Assembly (NCBI GenBank): GCA_003249025.1
Contig: QBMH01000004.1
Span: forward strand, 1-64,000
Direction of reading: 5' to 3'
DNA: 64,000 nucleotides
Origin: Leptolyngbya sp.
GTDB taxonomy: Bacteria; Cyanobacteriota; Cyanobacteriia; Leptolyngbyales; Leptolyngbyaceae
This document shows, piece by piece, positions 1 to 10,412 of this stretch; the stretch's first letter is position 1; every line of letters begins with the position of its first letter. The notes beneath the pieces were generated by a model that saw nothing but the letters and a program-made list of their open reading frames with translations, was not told the origin of the DNA and made no database searches. A program made the position numbers and the translations under genes.

Positions 1-255
1 CTCGCCTTGGGCCACAATCTGACGAGCCACCCTGAAAATGAGCGAACCGTAAGTGTTCAAGTGGCAATGCGTCTAAGGTAGGGGCGTTCATAGCAAAGAC
101 TCAACTAGGGGCTTCAACACCTTTGAGTATCCCGTGATTTCAAACTTTGGCAGGTGACAAATACCTTTGCTTAAATGTGATTAGTTCTGCTTCTCCAAGT
201 GATTAAAATCACGCGACCTTAGTTCTTGCATCTGAAGCATTACTCCAATCAAACT

Positions 256-3200
256 ATGACTGCTGAAATCCTCAAGCACTGGCAATTTTGGATCGATCGC
301 GGCGGCACCTTTACCGACATTGTGGCGCGGCATCCCGACGGGTCGCTATCGGTACACAAGCTGCTGTCCGACTGTCCACGCTATCAAGATGCCGCGATTC
401 AGGGCATTCGCGAGATTTTGGGCATCTCTGCGGAGACACCGATTCCAGCGGAGCAGATTGAGGCGATCAAAATGGGCACCACCGTGGCGACGAATGCGCT
501 GCTGGAACGCAAGGGCGATCGCGTTCTATTCATCACCACAAAGGGATTTCGGGATGTGCTGCGGATTGGCTACCAACACCGCCCCAATATTTTCGCCTTG
601 CAGATTGTTTTGCCCGAAATGCTGTACAAGCAGGTGCTTGAAGTAGATGAACGCTACAGTGCTCAGGGTGAAGAACTGGTGGCAATTACCGCTGCTGTGG
701 AGATACAGTTGATCGCATCGCTGCAAGCTGTCTATGACAGTGGTATTCGTGCCTGCGCGATCGCGTTTTTGCATGGCTACCGCTACCCCGATCATGAGCA
801 GCAGGTAGCAGAACTCGCACGGGCGATCGGGTTTACCCAAATCTCCGTTTCCCATCAAGTCAGTCCCTTGATGAAGCTCGTCAGTCGGGGCGATACCACC
901 GTCGTTGATGCTTACCTGTCGCCGATTTTGCGCCGCTACGTTGAGCAAGTGGCGGCAGAGTTAGGTGAGGGGCAATCAGAAACTTTCTCACCTCTCGCCT
1001 CTCACCTCTCGCCTTGCCTCTTTTTCATGCAATCCAACGGCGGTTTAACGACTGCCCACTCTTTTCAGGGCAAGGACAGCATTTTGTCGGGTCCGGCGGG
1101 TGGCATTGTGGGCGCAGTGCAAACCTGCAAACAGGCAGGGCTGGAAAAAATCATCACCTTTGATATGGGCGGCACTTCAACGGATGTAGCGCACTATGCC
1201 GGGGACTATGAACGCGCTTTTGAAACGGAGGTGGCAGGGATTCGCCTACGGGCACCGATGATGGCGATTCACACGGTGGCAGCGGGGGGCGGTTCCATTC
1301 TGAAATTTGATGGGGCGCGTTACCGCGTCGGTCCAGAGTCGGCGGGAGCAAATCCAGGTCCTGCTTGCTATCGTCAAGGTGGATCGCTGACGGTTACAGA
1401 CTGCAATGTGATGTTGGGGCGGGTGCAGCCAGACTTTTTCCCTCAGGTCTTTGGAGTAGAGGGAACTCTACCACTAGATGGGGAAGTGGTGCGGCGGCAG
1501 TTTGCAGAATTGACGGCAGAGATTGCAGCCGCAACTGGCGACCCACGATCGCCCGAACAGGTGGCGGAAGGTTTTTTGGCGATCGCCGTCGAAAAAATGG
1601 CAAATGCCATCAAAAAAATCTCGGTGCAGCGCGGCTATGACATTACGGAATACACGCTCTGCTGTTTCGGCGGCGCGGGGGGACAACATGCCTGCGCGAT
1701 CGCCCAAACCTTGGGCATTCAGCAAATTTTCATTCATCCCTATGCTGGAGTTTTGTCCGCCTATGGGATGGGCTTGGCAAACCAAAGCGTCATCCGCGAA
1801 CGATCGCTTGAAATTCCGTTGACTGAAGCGACTTTGCCCGATCTAGAAGCCGCGATCGCCCAACTCACTGCGACTGCAACCACCGAACTCATCCGCCAAA
1901 ATTCCGACTTTGCAGCATCCCTTCACGCTTCAGCCAAAGCCCACTTGCGCTACCAAGGCACCGATTCTGCCCTGATTGTGGAATACGGAGATATTACTGA
2001 GATGATTGCCCGCTTTGAAGTGGCTCATCGTCAGCGCTATGGCTTTACTACTCAAGGCAAACCCTTGATCGTCGAAACCCTTTCTGTAGAGGTGGTAGAT
2101 AGTATGGCAGCGATAGCTGAACCGATCCTCAAACCTCAACGCACAGAGCCTTTGCAGCCGATCGCCACCCGTCCCATGTACGTTTCCGGCAGTTGGCAAA
2201 GTGTCCCTTTGTATCAGCGCGATCGCCTGAGTTCCGGCGACACCATTCCCGCCCCCGCTCTTATCCTAGAAGCCACAGGCACCAACGTCATCGAACCGGG
2301 CTGGCAGGCGCAGGTGATGGATCAAGGGGGATTGATGTTGACTCACGTTGAGCCAGTTAAAACTCGTCTCTCCACCCCCCACTCGTCACTTTCAAAGCCC
2401 GATCCCGTTTTGCTGGAGATTTTCAATCATCTGTTTATGGCGATCGCTGAGCAGATGGGCGTGACCCTGCAAAACACCAGCTACTCCGTCAATATCAAAG
2501 AGCGGCTCGATTTCTCCTGCGCTGTGTTTGATCAGCAGGGGCAACTGATCGCTAATGCACCCCATATTCCGGTGCATCTCGGTTCCATGGGCGAAAGTGT
2601 GCAAAGCCTGATGCGCGATTCGTTCCGCGATTCCCTTTGGGATCGCGGCAATATGTTCTGTCCCGGCGATGTCTACATCTTGAACAATCCCTACAACGGC
2701 GGCACGCACCTCCCCGACATCACCGTCATCACCCCCGTTTTTTTAGAGGAATCACAACAATCAAATGTGCTTGCTATTTACCCCTCACCCCTCACCTCTC
2801 GCCCCATCTCCTACGGAGACGCTACGCGAACGCCCCTCTTCTTCGTTGCTTCCCGTGGACACCATGCCGACATTGGCGGGATCACGCCGGGTTCCATGCC
2901 ACCCAACAGCGAATCGATTGACCAGGAAGGGGTGTTGATTGATCACTTCAAGCTAATCGATCAAGGAGATTTTCGAGAAGCTGACTTGCTGGAACTGCTT
3001 ACGGCTGGCGAGTATCCAGTTCGTAATCCAGCCCAAAATCTAGCAGATTTAAAGGCGCAAGTCGCCGCCAATGCCAAAGGGGTGCAGGAATTGCAGGCAA
3101 TGGTGCAGCATTTCGGTTTGGAGACGGTGCAGGCATATATGCAGCATGTGCAAGACAACGCTGAATCTGCCGTGCGACGGGTGATTGATGCTTTGGGGAA

Positions 3201-4041
3201 AGATGCGACGAATCGCGCTTTTACCGTGGCGATGGATAATGGGTGTGAGGTTCGGGTGGCGATCTCGATCGATCCAGAAAACCACAGTGCCAAAATCGAT
3301 TTCACGGGCACCTCGCCCCAGCAGTCCAATAACTTCAACGCACCGCTGGCAGTCTGCAAAGCTGCTGTTCTTTACGTTTTCCGCACCTTGGTTGAAGATG
3401 ATATTCCTCTGAATGCTGGATGCCTGAAGCCCTTAGAAATCATCGTCCCAAGCGGCTGTTTGCTCAATCCTCGCCACCCCGCTGCGGTAGTTGCAGGTAA
3501 TGTGGAAACCTCCCAAGTGGTGACCAATGCTCTATATGGAGCGCTGGGCGTGATGGCAGCAGCCCAAGGCACTATGAACAATTTCACCTTTGGCAATCAG
3601 CGCTATCAATACTACGAGACCATTTGTGGCGGATCGGGCGCAGGCGCGACCTTTGATGGCGCGAGTGCCGTGCAAACTCACATGACCAACTCTCGCCTCA
3701 CCGATCCCGAAGTGCTGGAATGGCGCTTTCCAGTTCTGCTAGAAGAATTTTCCATTCGTTCCCACAGTGGCGGCAAGGGACACTATCATGGCGGCGATGG
3801 CGTAGTCCGGCGGCTCAAATTTCGAGAACCGATGACGGCAGCGATTCTATCGGGAAGTCGAACCGTGCCACCTTTTGGCATGAATGGAGGGGGAGCAGGA
3901 GCCGTTGGGCGCAATTGGATTCAGCGGCGCGATGGCACCGCTGAGTGTTTGGGCAGTACGGCAGAAGCCCAAATGCTAGCTGGTGAGGTGTTTGTGATTG
4001 AAACTCCCGGTGGTGGTGGCTATGGATCTAAAGAAGATTAA
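256..4041 (+). CDS. Hydantoinase A/B fusion (5-oxoprolinase family)
   Basis: HyuA motifs (DRGGTFTDIVA, FDMGGTSTDVA, GPAGGIVGA) followed by HyuB motifs (VFDQQGQLIANAPHIPVHLGSM, NNPYNGGTHLPDITV, SRGHHADIGG). ATG at 256 preferred over upstream TTG at 226. Confidence 0.93.
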   Translation: MTAEILKHWQFWIDRGGTFTDIVARHPDGSLSVHKLLSDCPRYQDAAIQGIREILGISAETPIPAEQIEAIKMGTTVATNALLERKGDRVLFITTKGFRDVLRIGYQHRPNIFALQIVLPEMLYKQVLEVDERYSAQGEELVAITAAVEIQLIASLQAVYDSGIRACAIAFLHGYRYPDHEQQVAELARAIGFTQISVSHQVSPLMKLVSRGDTTVVDAYLSPILRRYVEQVAAELGEGQSETFSPLASHLSPCLFFMQSNGGLTTAHSFQGKDSILSGPAGGIVGAVQTCKQAGLEKIITFDMGGTSTDVAHYAGDYERAFETEVAGIRLRAPMMAIHTVAAGGGSILKFDGARYRVGPESAGANPGPACYRQGGSLTVTDCNVMLGRVQPDFFPQVFGVEGTLPLDGEVVRRQFAELTAEIAAATGDPRSPEQVAEGFLAIAVEKMANAIKKISVQRGYDITEYTLCCFGGAGGQHACAIAQTLGIQQIFIHPYAGVLSAYGMGLANQSVIRERSLEIPLTEATLPDLEAAIAQLTATATTELIRQNSDFAASLHASAKAHLRYQGTDSALIVEYGDITEMIARFEVAHRQRYGFTTQGKPLIVETLSVEVVDSMAAIAEPILKPQRTEPLQPIATRPMYVSGSWQSVPLYQRDRLSSGDTIPAPALILEATGTNVIEPGWQAQVMDQGGLMLTHVEPVKTRLSTPHSSLSKPDPVLLEIFNHLFMAIAEQMGVTLQNTSYSVNIKERLDFSCAVFDQQGQLIANAPHIPVHLGSMGESVQSLMRDSFRDSLWDRGNMFCPGDVYILNNPYNGGTHLPDITVITPVFLEESQQSNVLAIYPSPLTSRPISYGDATRTPLFFVASRGHHADIGGITPGSMPPNSESIDQEGVLIDHFKLIDQGDFREADLLELLTAGEYPVRNPAQNLADLKAQVAANAKGVQELQAMVQHFGLETVQAYMQHVQDNAESAVRRVIDALGKDATNRAFTVAMDNGCEVRVAISIDPENHSAKIDFTGTSPQQSNNFNAPLAVCKAAVLYVFRTLVEDDIPLNAGCLKPLEIIVPSGCLLNPRHPAAVVAGNVETSQVVTNALYGALGVMAAAQGTMNNFTFGNQRYQYYETICGGSGAGATFDGASAVQTHMTNSRLTDPEVLEWRFPVLLEEFSIRSHSGGKGHYHGGDGVVRRLKFREPMTAAILSGSRTVPPFGMNGGGAGAVGRNWIQRRDGTAECLGSTAEAQMLAGEVFVIETPGGGGYGSKED

Positions 4042-4081
4042 AGTTCTTGATGTGCAACTGATGCTGACAAACTGCCCTCCC

Positions 4082-6820
4082 CTACTCTACCCGTTGGGTA
4101 CTGAAGGATGCTTGAGCTTGAACTTCGGTACTTTGCAACGCTTCAGTTTTCTCAGAATCTACTGAGGAAGCCGATGTTTCAATAGTGCTGGTAGCTAGCT
4201 CTGGTTCAGCAATGGGTTTTCGGACTTCAATCAGTTTAATGGCTCGATCAACGCTTTCCGGCAAGATGACCACCAGGCTGTTTAACGGAGCATTATCTAG
4301 CGCTGTTTGAATGGCGGTGATCTCGTCTAGAACTGTTTCATAACGGCAATCGGGCTTTGCTTGCTGTAACCCTCGCGCAATCCAACGGGCAGCGTCGCCA
4401 CGGGGTCGCCCACGGGCATCATCGTCTTCTTTAATAATGATGCGATCGAACATCCCAGCCGACAGGGTACCCAAGGTGACGAAATCTTCATCTCGGCGAT
4501 CGCCCGGACCCCCCACTACGCCAATCCGCTCACCGGGCCAATTACGCACGAAGCCTCCCAGCGCTTCATAGCTGTGAGCATTGTGAGCATAATCCACTAA
4601 GGCATGATAAGTTCCCAGATTGAACAAGTTCATGCGCCCCGGCGTTTGCTCGGCAGATGCACGGAAAGTCAGAAGCGCCGCTCGAATGTCTTTAATGTCT
4701 ACGCCTTGAGCGAAGGCTGCTAGGCTAGCTGCCAGCGCATTGGCAATCATGAAGGGTGCACGTCCAGCCAGAGTTAAGGGCACATTCTCAGCAGGCTCGA
4801 TCCGCAGCGTCCAGTCGCCCTTGAGAATCGACAAATATCCATTTTCATGAACTGCTGCCAATCCGCCTTTTTGAGTATGGGCTTTAATTAGCTCATTATC
4901 AGGATTCATCGAGAAATAGGCAACCTGAGCATTAACCCGACGTGCCATGTCTGAGACAAGCGGATCATCGGCATTGAGGACTGCGTAGCCATTAGGCATG
5001 ACGGTCTCAGCCACAACGCTCTTCACCCGTGCCATTTGGTCAATGGTGTTAATATCGCCCAAACCCAAGTGATCTGCCGCAACGTTCAAGACTACGCCCA
5101 CATCACAGGCACTAAACCCTAGACCAGAGCGCAGAATGCCACCCCGGGCGCTTTCCAAAATCGCTACTTCTACCGTGGGGTCTTGCAAGATTAGCTGAGC
5201 GCTTTGCGGTCCGGTATTGTCGCCCGGTTCTGCCATGTAGTCACCGATGTAAGTGCCGTCTGTGGTGGTGTAGCCGACCACTTGCCCCGTTTGCCGGAAA
5301 ATATGGGCAATCAAGCGCGTCGTCGTGGTTTTGCCGTTGGTTCCGGTGAGGGCAATGATGGGCACGCGGCTAGGAGTTCCCGGTGGAAAGAGCATGTTTA
5401 GCACGGGGGCGGCGACGTTGCGGGGAATCCCTTCGCTGGGGCAAACATGCATCCGGAAGCCGGGAGCCGCATTAATTTCGACGATTACTCCATCGACTTC
5501 GCGCAGAGGTTTGGTAATGTCTTGGGTGACTATGTCAATGCCTGCGATATCCAAACCGATGGTTTTAGCAGCCCGTTTGGCAATCCATAGGTTTTCGGGA
5601 TGAATATCGTCGGTGCGATCGACGGAGGTGCCGCCTGTGCTAAGATTTGCGGTCGCCCGCAGGTAAAATAGCTCACCTTTTTGCAAGATCGTTTCAACGG
5701 TGTAGCCCTGTTTCTCTAACAACTGCCAACTGGTGCGATCGAGTTCGATTTTGGTCAGCACATTATCATGACCTTCGCCGCGCCGGGGATCGCTGTTGGT
5801 TGCTTCAATCAATTCTTCAATGGTATGAATGCCATCTCCGACGACGTGAGCCGGAATCCGCTCAGCCACGGCGACCACAGTGCCATCTACGACCAAAACG
5901 CGATGATCCCGCCCTGCATAAAAGCGCTCTACAATCACCGATCGCGAGACTTCTTTGGCGGCATCATAGGCTTCGATCGCTGCTTCCCAAGCATTAATAT
6001 CAATCGTAATGCCGCGCCCATGGTTGCCATCCAGCGGTTTAATCACAATCGGGTAGCCGCCCACATACTCAACGGCTTCCTCTAGTTCATCAAAAAAGTT
6101 GATGACTGTGCCACGCGGCACTGGGATTCCTGCATTTCGCAGAACGCTTTTGGTGCCCTCCTTATCACTGGCAAGCTCTACACCCAAAATGCTGGTGTAA
6201 TTACTCAACGTTGCCTGCATCCGTTTTTGGTGAACCCCATACCCTAGCTGAATCAGATGGCGGGCACCCAGTTCAAACCAGGGAATGCCACGAGCCTCGG
6301 CTTCTTTAATGATCGCCTCGGTGCTAGGGCCTAAAGAAACATCCGCTGCCAACTGACGCAGATCATTCAAATCTTTCTCTAATTCTTCTGAGGAGTAGAT
6401 CCCTTGATCAATAATGCCTTGACAAAGGCGCACAGCCGCTCGCGCCGCATATCGTCCCGCTTGCTCATGGATGTATTCAATCACCACCTGATAGGTGCCT
6501 AGGTCAGCCGTTTCGCGGGTGCGCCCAAAGCCGACGATCATGCCAGCAAGTTCTTGCAACTCCAGCGCCACATGTTCCACGATATGACCCATCATGGTGC
6601 CTTCCTGCACGCGCTTCAGGAAACCGCCACGGCAGCCCGGAGAGCAGAAGTGTTCGACTAAGCTAGGAAGCGTTTGAGTCAGCCCTTCATAGAACCCCGG
6701 AATCACATTAGAAGGCTGATCAGCCAGTTCTTCTAGATCCAGACGCATCACCACCACCTTTTGGCGGCGAATGCTCCAGTAGTTGGGACCGCGTAATGTC
6801 TGGATTTTGAGTATTTTCAT
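4082..6820 (-). CDS. cphA: Cyanophycin synthetase
   Basis: 912 aa; N-terminal MKILKIQTLRGPNYWSI, ATP-grasp region, Mur-ligase-like GTNGKTTTTRLI; next to cyanophycinase. Confidence 0.97.
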   Translation of the reverse strand: MKILKIQTLRGPNYWSIRRQKVVVMRLDLEELADQPSNVIPGFYEGLTQTLPSLVEHFCSPGCRGGFLKRVQEGTMMGHIVEHVALELQELAGMIVGFGRTRETADLGTYQVVIEYIHEQAGRYAARAAVRLCQGIIDQGIYSSEELEKDLNDLRQLAADVSLGPSTEAIIKEAEARGIPWFELGARHLIQLGYGVHQKRMQATLSNYTSILGVELASDKEGTKSVLRNAGIPVPRGTVINFFDELEEAVEYVGGYPIVIKPLDGNHGRGITIDINAWEAAIEAYDAAKEVSRSVIVERFYAGRDHRVLVVDGTVVAVAERIPAHVVGDGIHTIEELIEATNSDPRRGEGHDNVLTKIELDRTSWQLLEKQGYTVETILQKGELFYLRATANLSTGGTSVDRTDDIHPENLWIAKRAAKTIGLDIAGIDIVTQDITKPLREVDGVIVEINAAPGFRMHVCPSEGIPRNVAAPVLNMLFPPGTPSRVPIIALTGTNGKTTTTRLIAHIFRQTGQVVGYTTTDGTYIGDYMAEPGDNTGPQSAQLILQDPTVEVAILESARGGILRSGLGFSACDVGVVLNVAADHLGLGDINTIDQMARVKSVVAETVMPNGYAVLNADDPLVSDMARRVNAQVAYFSMNPDNELIKAHTQKGGLAAVHENGYLSILKGDWTLRIEPAENVPLTLAGRAPFMIANALAASLAAFAQGVDIKDIRAALLTFRASAEQTPGRMNLFNLGTYHALVDYAHNAHSYEALGGFVRNWPGERIGVVGGPGDRRDEDFVTLGTLSAGMFDRIIIKEDDDARGRPRGDAARWIARGLQQAKPDCRYETVLDEITAIQTALDNAPLNSLVVILPESVDRAIKLIEVRKPIAEPELATSTIETSASSVDSEKTEALQSTEVQAQASFSTQRVE

Positions 6821-7130
6821 AGCACTATCCGGGAAAGTTAAGCTGTGGCGCTGTAAATGTTGGCAGTGTTCATCGAGCGATAAACCATCGAGTGAGGAAA
6901 CATCGAGTGATGATTGCTATTGCTCACTCGCGTAACCAATAACTCAGTGTCTTTTGCGATGGGGGTCTAAACTGTTCACCTTGAACGATTTAATCCCCAA
7001 AGCTTCAAGTTTAATCAGTCATTTATCAATCAGTCATTGGGTGGCTTTATCAAATTGATGACGATTCTTTTGTTCCACACTGTACTGCTCGTTAGCCTCA
7101 ATAAGCTCTATCGCTGGTAACGCATTCGCT

Positions 7131-8132
7131 TTAAGTAGGATCAAAGTGAGCATGAATTGGGATGCGCTTGTGTAGATTAAAGCGATCGCCATGAACCAGA
7201 ATGTGAATTCGTAAGTTACCAATACTAAGGGGGTCGGTTGCTCCAATGCGAGGCAAATTGGTGTGAGTCAGTTCTTTTGGATCAATGATTGTTACTGTAC
7301 CCTTTCCTATTACTTGTAGCAGTCCATCTCCTTCAAACAAAGAGCAAGTATCTTCATCAATGCCAATCCCAAAGCGATCGGGGTGCCCCGCGATCGCGCT
7401 CATTAGCCGAGCCATCCGGTTACGGTTATGAAAATGCTGATCGACCAATAGTTCTGGAATGATCCCCAGACCCGTGGTAATGTCCACCAGCGATCGATTA
7501 GGCGACTCGCCACTCCCTCCTCCCGCAATCATGTAATGTCCCATCACCGCAGCACCCGCACTGGTGCCAGCCAGCGTGATTTCGCCTCGCTGTGCCCGCT
7601 GACGAACCAACTCCATCAAAGGCGTATCTGCCAACAACCCACATAGCCGAAGCTGATCGCCCCCCGTCATAAATACGCCCGTACAGCTTTCGGCATAACT
7701 CTGCAAAATGGGGTCTTCACACTGAGCGCGATCTTGAATATCTAAAATTTCGATTCCCTTTGCCCCCATTTCCGTAAAAATTTCGCGGTATCGTTCACCA
7801 ATCACCGCAGGTTCACGAGAGGCAGATGGAATAATCGCAATTTGGGCATCCGTTGAGCCAGAACGAACAAAAAAGCTGTGCAGAATCTCCCGCCCATGCA
7901 CTTTATCTTCGGCTCCACCGATGATCATAATGGCGGTTTTTGTAGATTGGGGCATTTCCTCTCCAAGGGACTGATACTGTAGCCGAGGTGCAGTACTCAT
8001 CATCCCCGACATTGGATAAAACAAGCGATCCAACAGCTTTGCAACTGCCGTAGAGACACTAATTCTACTCATTTTTATAGGTTTGATTCGGTTAGGGGAG
8101 TACCATAATCGAGGGAATGCTGATGCTCTCAT
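7131..8132 (-). CDS. cphB: Cyanophycinase (S51 peptidase); start may be the internal ATG at about 7955 (MPQSTKTAIMIIGGAEDK)
   Basis: IIGGAEDK, FMTGGDQLRL, GTSAGAAVMG nucleophile Ser motif; upstream of cphA on the same strand. Confidence 0.93.
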   Translation of the reverse strand: MRASAFPRLWYSPNRIKPIKMSRISVSTAVAKLLDRLFYPMSGMMSTAPRLQYQSLGEEMPQSTKTAIMIIGGAEDKVHGREILHSFFVRSGSTDAQIAIIPSASREPAVIGERYREIFTEMGAKGIEILDIQDRAQCEDPILQSYAESCTGVFMTGGDQLRLCGLLADTPLMELVRQRAQRGEITLAGTSAGAAVMGHYMIAGGGSGESPNRSLVDITTGLGIIPELLVDQHFHNRNRMARLMSAIAGHPDRFGIGIDEDTCSLFEGDGLLQVIGKGTVTIIDPKELTHTNLPRIGATDPLSIGNLRIHILVHGDRFNLHKRIPIHAHFDPT

Positions 8133-8405
8133 CTACACTAATCTTGCTAAATGATCGGGCAAGTCTGACCTACTTTTGACACCTCTTCAAACTCCGACGG
8201 CTTTTTGCCCAAGAGCTTCTTGCTAAAAATAGCCGGATATCCAGATATATTATGAAAAATACGCATCATGACAGCTTATTAAGCTTAGTTTAAATCAATC
8301 CCAAATGTTTCTTTGTTCAGTTTTTTGCGTCAGTCAAAGCGTTGCTTAAAGTTTAAAGCGCTTGATCAACCGCCCTCATCATAAGCTAAGTATGGATTCG
8401 CAGCT

Positions 8406-9116
8406 ATGCGCTTTGATATTGTGACCCTGTTTCCTGACTTTTTTGTTTCCCCCTTAGGTTCAGGACTATTAGGAAAGGCTCTTGTCAAGCAGATTGCTGA
8501 AGTTCATTTAACCAATCCCCGCGACTTTACAACTGACAAACATCATCGGGTGGATGACGAACCTTATGGTGGCGGGGTAGGCATGTTGATGAAGCCAGAG
8601 CCGATTTTTGCAGCGGTTGAATCGCTTCCAATTTTGCCCCAGCGGCAGGTGTTAATGATGACTCCTCAAGGGGAAACGATGCATCAACGCATGTTTCAAA
8701 GTTTTGCGGCGAATTGTGATCAGTTGGTCATCATTTGTGGACATTATGAAGGAGTCGATGAGCGGGTGTTGAATTTGGTGACGCGAGAAATTTCCTTGGG
8801 AGACTTTGTGCTGACCTGTGGCGAAATTCCAGCGTTGACTCTGCTGAATGGCGTGATTCGGCTGTTGCCAGGAACCGTGGGCAAGGAAGAGTCGCTGAAG
8901 CTGGAAAGTTTTGAGGACGGGTTGTTGGATTATCCGCAATATACTCGCCCGTCTGTGTTTCGAGAATGGGCGGTGCCAGAGGTGTTGCGATCGGGGAATC
9001 ATCAGGCGATCGCCCAGTGGCGGAAAGAACAACAGCAGCAACGCACCCGCGATCGTCGTCCAGACTTATATGAAAAATGGAAGAGGGAAGAGGAAAAAGA
9101 GGAGAGAAATAGATGA
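8406..9116 (+). CDS. trmD: tRNA (guanine-N1)-methyltransferase
   Basis: MRFDIVTLFPDFF, DDEPYGGGVGM, CGHYEGVDERV, SLGDFVLTCGEIPAL. Confidence 0.97.
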   Translation: MRFDIVTLFPDFFVSPLGSGLLGKALVKQIAEVHLTNPRDFTTDKHHRVDDEPYGGGVGMLMKPEPIFAAVESLPILPQRQVLMMTPQGETMHQRMFQSFAANCDQLVIICGHYEGVDERVLNLVTREISLGDFVLTCGEIPALTLLNGVIRLLPGTVGKEESLKLESFEDGLLDYPQYTRPSVFREWAVPEVLRSGNHQAIAQWRKEQQQQRTRDRRPDLYEKWKREEEKEERNR

Positions 9117-9244
9117 TTAGCGCTTGTCAAAGGGGAATGGGGAATCATCAATAATCATGAGGTTTAGAGCGCTGTTAAATTTCGGTGTCTAAAATTGAGT
9201 CATCACTTTAGGTTAAGCGCCGGGGTAGCCATTTTAGGTGTTTT

Positions 9245-10318
9245 ATGAAGTACTCAGCCGTTCAACGGGTCTGCCTGTCTGCAATCGGGTGTTTTTTAGC
9301 CAACGCGATCGCGATCGATCTGTCTGGCTCTTTTCCTAAGGTGTCTGCATCTCTAGGCACAGATGCCCAAGCGAGAAGCAGCGGTGGTCGCAGTGGCGGT
9401 GGTTCCTTTCGCTCCAGCCCATCTCGCCCCTCTAGTCCCAGTCGTCCCTCTAGCCCGTCCTATTCAAACCCGTCCTATTCAAACCCTGGTTCTGGCGGAT
9501 CTTACCAGTCAGACCCCTACAGATATAACCGGGGCGGCGGTACGGTGGTTGTTCCAGTGCCAGTAGGTCCTTCTGGTTACACAACCGGCTATGGCGGCAC
9601 CACGGCGAATGGTTCCTCGGGTATCGTATTTATATTGGGGTTGCTGCTGCTGGGTGGCGCGGGGATTTCTCTATTGCTGGTTTATCTGGCGGTAAAGGCA
9701 AAGCGTGGCAATCTCTCCGGTTTTGGGGCTACTAGCATTGATAAAGAGCTTGACAACAACATCGTGACCGTCAGCAAAATTCAAGTGGCGCTATTAGCAC
9801 AAGCACGGGAGATTCAGGCAGACCTGACCCAGTTCAGCCTGGAAACCGACACCGACACTCAGGCAGGGCTTTATCAACTGATGCAAGAGTCTATTTTGGC
9901 GCTTTTGCGTAGCCCAGAAAATTGGAGCCATGTTTTAGCCAGTTCGGAAACCGTAAAAAGTCGTGAAGCCGCAGAAGCCCTGTTCAACCAAATTTCCGTT
10001 GCAGAGCGCAGCAAGTTTAGTGTGGAAACTGTGAGCAACGTTGGCGGCAAGGTGTATCGACGAGACCTTAAGCTAGATCCAGAGGAAGATCCCGCTTCTT
10101 ACATTGTGGTAACGCTGGTTGCGGGCACCGCGCATGATAAACCGCTGTTTGACAAAATCCAAACGGAGAGCGCCTTGAAGGACTCTTTACAAAAACTAGC
10201 AGCGATTCCGCCCGATTACCTGATGGTGTTTGAGCTATTGTGGAGTCCTCAAGATGCCAAGGACAGCTTGACCTATGAGGAGTTGCTGACTGAATATACA
10301 GAGATGGCTCAAATTTAG
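9245..10318 (+). CDS. DUF1517-family protein with signal peptide, Ser/Pro/Gly-rich linker and TM
   Basis: Signal-like N-terminus, SSPSRPSSPSRPSSPSY linker, TM GIVFILGLLLLGGAGISLLLVYLA, conserved C-terminal domain NDIVTVSKIQVALLA... Confidence 0.8.
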   Translation: MKYSAVQRVCLSAIGCFLANAIAIDLSGSFPKVSASLGTDAQARSSGGRSGGGSFRSSPSRPSSPSRPSSPSYSNPSYSNPGSGGSYQSDPYRYNRGGGTVVVPVPVGPSGYTTGYGGTTANGSSGIVFILGLLLLGGAGISLLLVYLAVKAKRGNLSGFGATSIDKELDNNIVTVSKIQVALLAQAREIQADLTQFSLETDTDTQAGLYQLMQESILALLRSPENWSHVLASSETVKSREAAEALFNQISVAERSKFSVETVSNVGGKVYRRDLKLDPEEDPASYIVVTLVAGTAHDKPLFDKIQTESALKDSLQKLAAIPPDYLMVFELLWSPQDAKDSLTYEELLTEYTEMAQI

Positions 10319-10412
10319 CTTAAATCTCAAGAATCATTGAACTACTCAACCCTGGAAGTGGGTACATTAGCCCTGAAATGGGCACATATTAAAGGAAGGT
10401 AAAAAGGGTGTT

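Noticed and set aside
320-646. Out-of-frame ORFs nested in the hydantoinase gene (also 526-948 and 2961-3359 on minus)
   Set aside because: Inside a strongly supported CDS, with composition typical of shadow frames.
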